From a virus, in IMG/VR virus record IMGVR_UViG_3300032011_000028, positions 1 to 41,626 of that record: a stretch of DNA of 41,626 nt, one strand, 5' to 3'. Below are positions 40,352 through 41,626 of the stretch, in pieces (position 1 is the first letter of the stretch; the number at the start of each line of letters is the position of its first letter). Position numbers and translations under genes: made by a program. Below the pieces are notes generated by a model that had not been told where the DNA came from, searched no databases, and saw only the letters and a program-made list of their open reading frames with translations.

Positions 40352-41626
40352 CTAATTTTTAAGTAATTTAATTTCTTCTTGCAATTCTTGTATTGCTTTT
40401 ATTAAAACGGGTACTAATGTACTGTAATCAACTTGTTGTGGTATTATACCTTCTATATCCCCGTCTTCTTCTATTTCAGATTTAATAAGGCCTATTTCGT
40501 CTTTATAACCTGTGGCCCAATCTTCTTTTATATTTTGTAGTTCATGTGCTTTAACACCGTAATCTCTCTCGCCATCAATCCATTTAAAATCGTAAACTTT
40601 CATTTGCGAAATTAAATCTAAGCCATTAAAATCTTTAAAGTCTTCTTTTAATCTATAATCAGACGTGGTATTATATTGTGTTCCAGATCCACCAAATGTT
40701 ATGGTTCCTTTAATAGTGTTATTGTTAGACTCAAACTTTATTGCGGTGTTGCTTGTTCTGTTCCCGCCACTATTAGGAGCTGAAGCTTGCTTTAAAGCTA
40801 AACAAGCATAATCATTACCTTGACCAGTGAAATCTGTCATGTAAAAATTGGCTACCTCTTTAGAATTCGTACCACCTGTTAAATCCGCTTGATAAGAAGA
40901 TTGCATCGTAGCAGACTGGAATATCCTATTGTTAAAAGAAAACGCTACATCATTTGTAAAATTAGTTACATGCGAATAACTCCCGTAAGTATCTATCTTT
41001 ATGCTTCCATGTACTGTGGCTTGGTTTCCATCTTGGTACAAATCTATTTGATCATGGACTTTTAATATATCGTCTACTTCTAGGTTTCCATGTATTTGTG
41101 TATCTCCTGTATAAGTTATATCTAACCTATTTATTGAATCTGTATAAAACTCTACACCTCCACCAGTTCCTACTATTGAGTTAGATGTGCCTGTATTTAA
41201 ATATATATTATCTGCAACCCTTAAACTACCATTTACAGCTAATTTATTATTAGCATCTGGACTTGCCCCAATACCTACATTTGTACCATTATCTCTTATT
41301 ATGCTATTGCCCAGTGTTGTGCCATTAGTAAACCTAGGTACATAATTAGCAGTACCTGAACCACCTATAGAGCCACCTGAGCTACCACTCGACGCAGCTG
41401 TTATTCTACCTTTTGCATCGACGGTTATATTAGCATTAGTATAACTATTTGCTGTTACCCCAGAATCTTTTAATGTTAAGCCAGCAACTGAAGTATTTTG
41501 TGCCCAGCTTGCTGCATTTATATCTCCACCTGCGCCAATAGATATTGGTTGTGCTTCAATGCTCATGCTCAAATTACCTACATATAAATCGGCATTAAAA
41601 GTTGAATTACTCCTGAATCTGCTTGT
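40352..41626 (-). CDS. Tail fibre protein with S74 self-cleaving chaperone domain, 5' end cut
   Basis: Receptor-binding fibre. The frame is open to the right edge; the ATG at 41566 and TTG at 41572 are internal, with in-frame residues (NSTFNADLYVGN) continuing upstream, so the gene is partial. The visible part is Gly/Asn/Ser/Thr-rich with a fibre-like repeat (PRFTNGTTLGNSIIRDNGTN, then VGIGASPDANNKLAVNG). The last 104 residues form a peptidase S74 intramolecular chaperone: TTSDYRLKEDF, with the cut before or at the Ser (codon 40661-40663) and the Lys of the dyad (40646-40648), then YDFKW, GVKAHELQ, and a final coiled coil (LVPVLIKAIQELQEEIKLLK). The chaperone drives trimer assembly, then is released. 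Confidence 0.85.
   Translation of the reverse strand, partial: TSRFRSNSTFNADLYVGNLSMSIEAQPISIGAGGDINAASWAQNTSVAGLTLKDSGVTANSYTNANITVDAKGRITAASSGSSGGSIGGSGTANYVPRFTNGTTLGNSIIRDNGTNVGIGASPDANNKLAVNGSLRVADNIYLNTGTSNSIVGTGGGVEFYTDSINRLDITYTGDTQIHGNLEVDDILKVHDQIDLYQDGNQATVHGSIKIDTYGSYSHVTNFTNDVAFSFNNRIFQSATMQSSYQADLTGGTNSKEVANFYMTDFTGQGNDYACLALKQASAPNSGGNRTSNTAIKFESNNNTIKGTITFGGSGTQYNTTSDYRLKEDFKDFNGLDLISQMKVYDFKWIDGERDYGVKAHELQNIKEDWATGYKDEIGLIKSEIEEDGDIEGIIPQQVDYSTLVPVLIKAIQELQEEIKLLKN

Noticed and set aside
1-41626. tRNA genes, CRISPR arrays, insertion sequences, integrase
   Set aside because: Intergenic gaps are all under about 80 bases, no repeat-spacer pattern was seen, and no transposase or recombinase motif occurs in the genes.

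Overview
The window is a 41.6 kb piece of a low-GC (roughly one third G+C), double-stranded DNA tailed phage, most likely a podovirus-like phage of a marine Bacteroidetes (Flavobacteriia) host. Evidence for a phage: terminase large subunit, portal, scaffold, major capsid protein, tail and fibre proteins and a lysis cassette lie in one co-directional block. Evidence for a Bacteroidetes host: almost no Shine-Dalgarno sequences, A/T-rich leaders, many TAATG stop/start overlaps, and surface domains of the type common in Bacteroidetes. No tape measure, sheath or baseplate genes are seen. Instead there is a T7 gp14-like internal protein and a very large, probably ejected protein, which points to a short tail. 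Several proteins resemble families I remember from uncultured marine phages and, more distantly, crAss-like phages; no database search was possible.

Layout. On the + strand there is only the 3' part of a class I ribonucleotide reductase alpha gene (to 1634), ending in a hairpin terminator. Everything else is on the - strand and reads from right to left: a tail fibre with a self-cleaving S74 chaperone tail (cut by the right edge); a small unknown protein; groEL then groES; a probable winged-helix regulator; a run of small lysine-rich proteins (34222-37705) sharing SPAK/SPLK motifs; small conserved phage proteins; a tandem GroES-like protein; small and large terminase; portal; scaffold; major capsid protein; head-tail connector and nozzle-like proteins; two big adhesin-like proteins (one with a von Willebrand A domain, one with fibronectin-III-like repeats); internal virion proteins; a 2918-residue polyvalent protein with zinc-protease and HAD motifs; then a 53-residue holin candidate, an M15 endolysin and a 25-residue peptide.

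How it fits together. This is a late (morphogenesis and lysis) module. Phage-encoded GroEL and GroES plus a second, tandem Cpn10-like protein suggest a dedicated folding system for capsid or tail proteins. Hairpins after the capsid gene and after the following gene may set relative expression. The window has no gene-free stretch longer than about 80 bases, no tRNA gene and no CRISPR array. The most distinctive parts are the chaperonin set, the SPAK-motif protein array, the vWA tail protein, the giant polyvalent protein, and a GC-rich patch inside the terminase ATPase domain.
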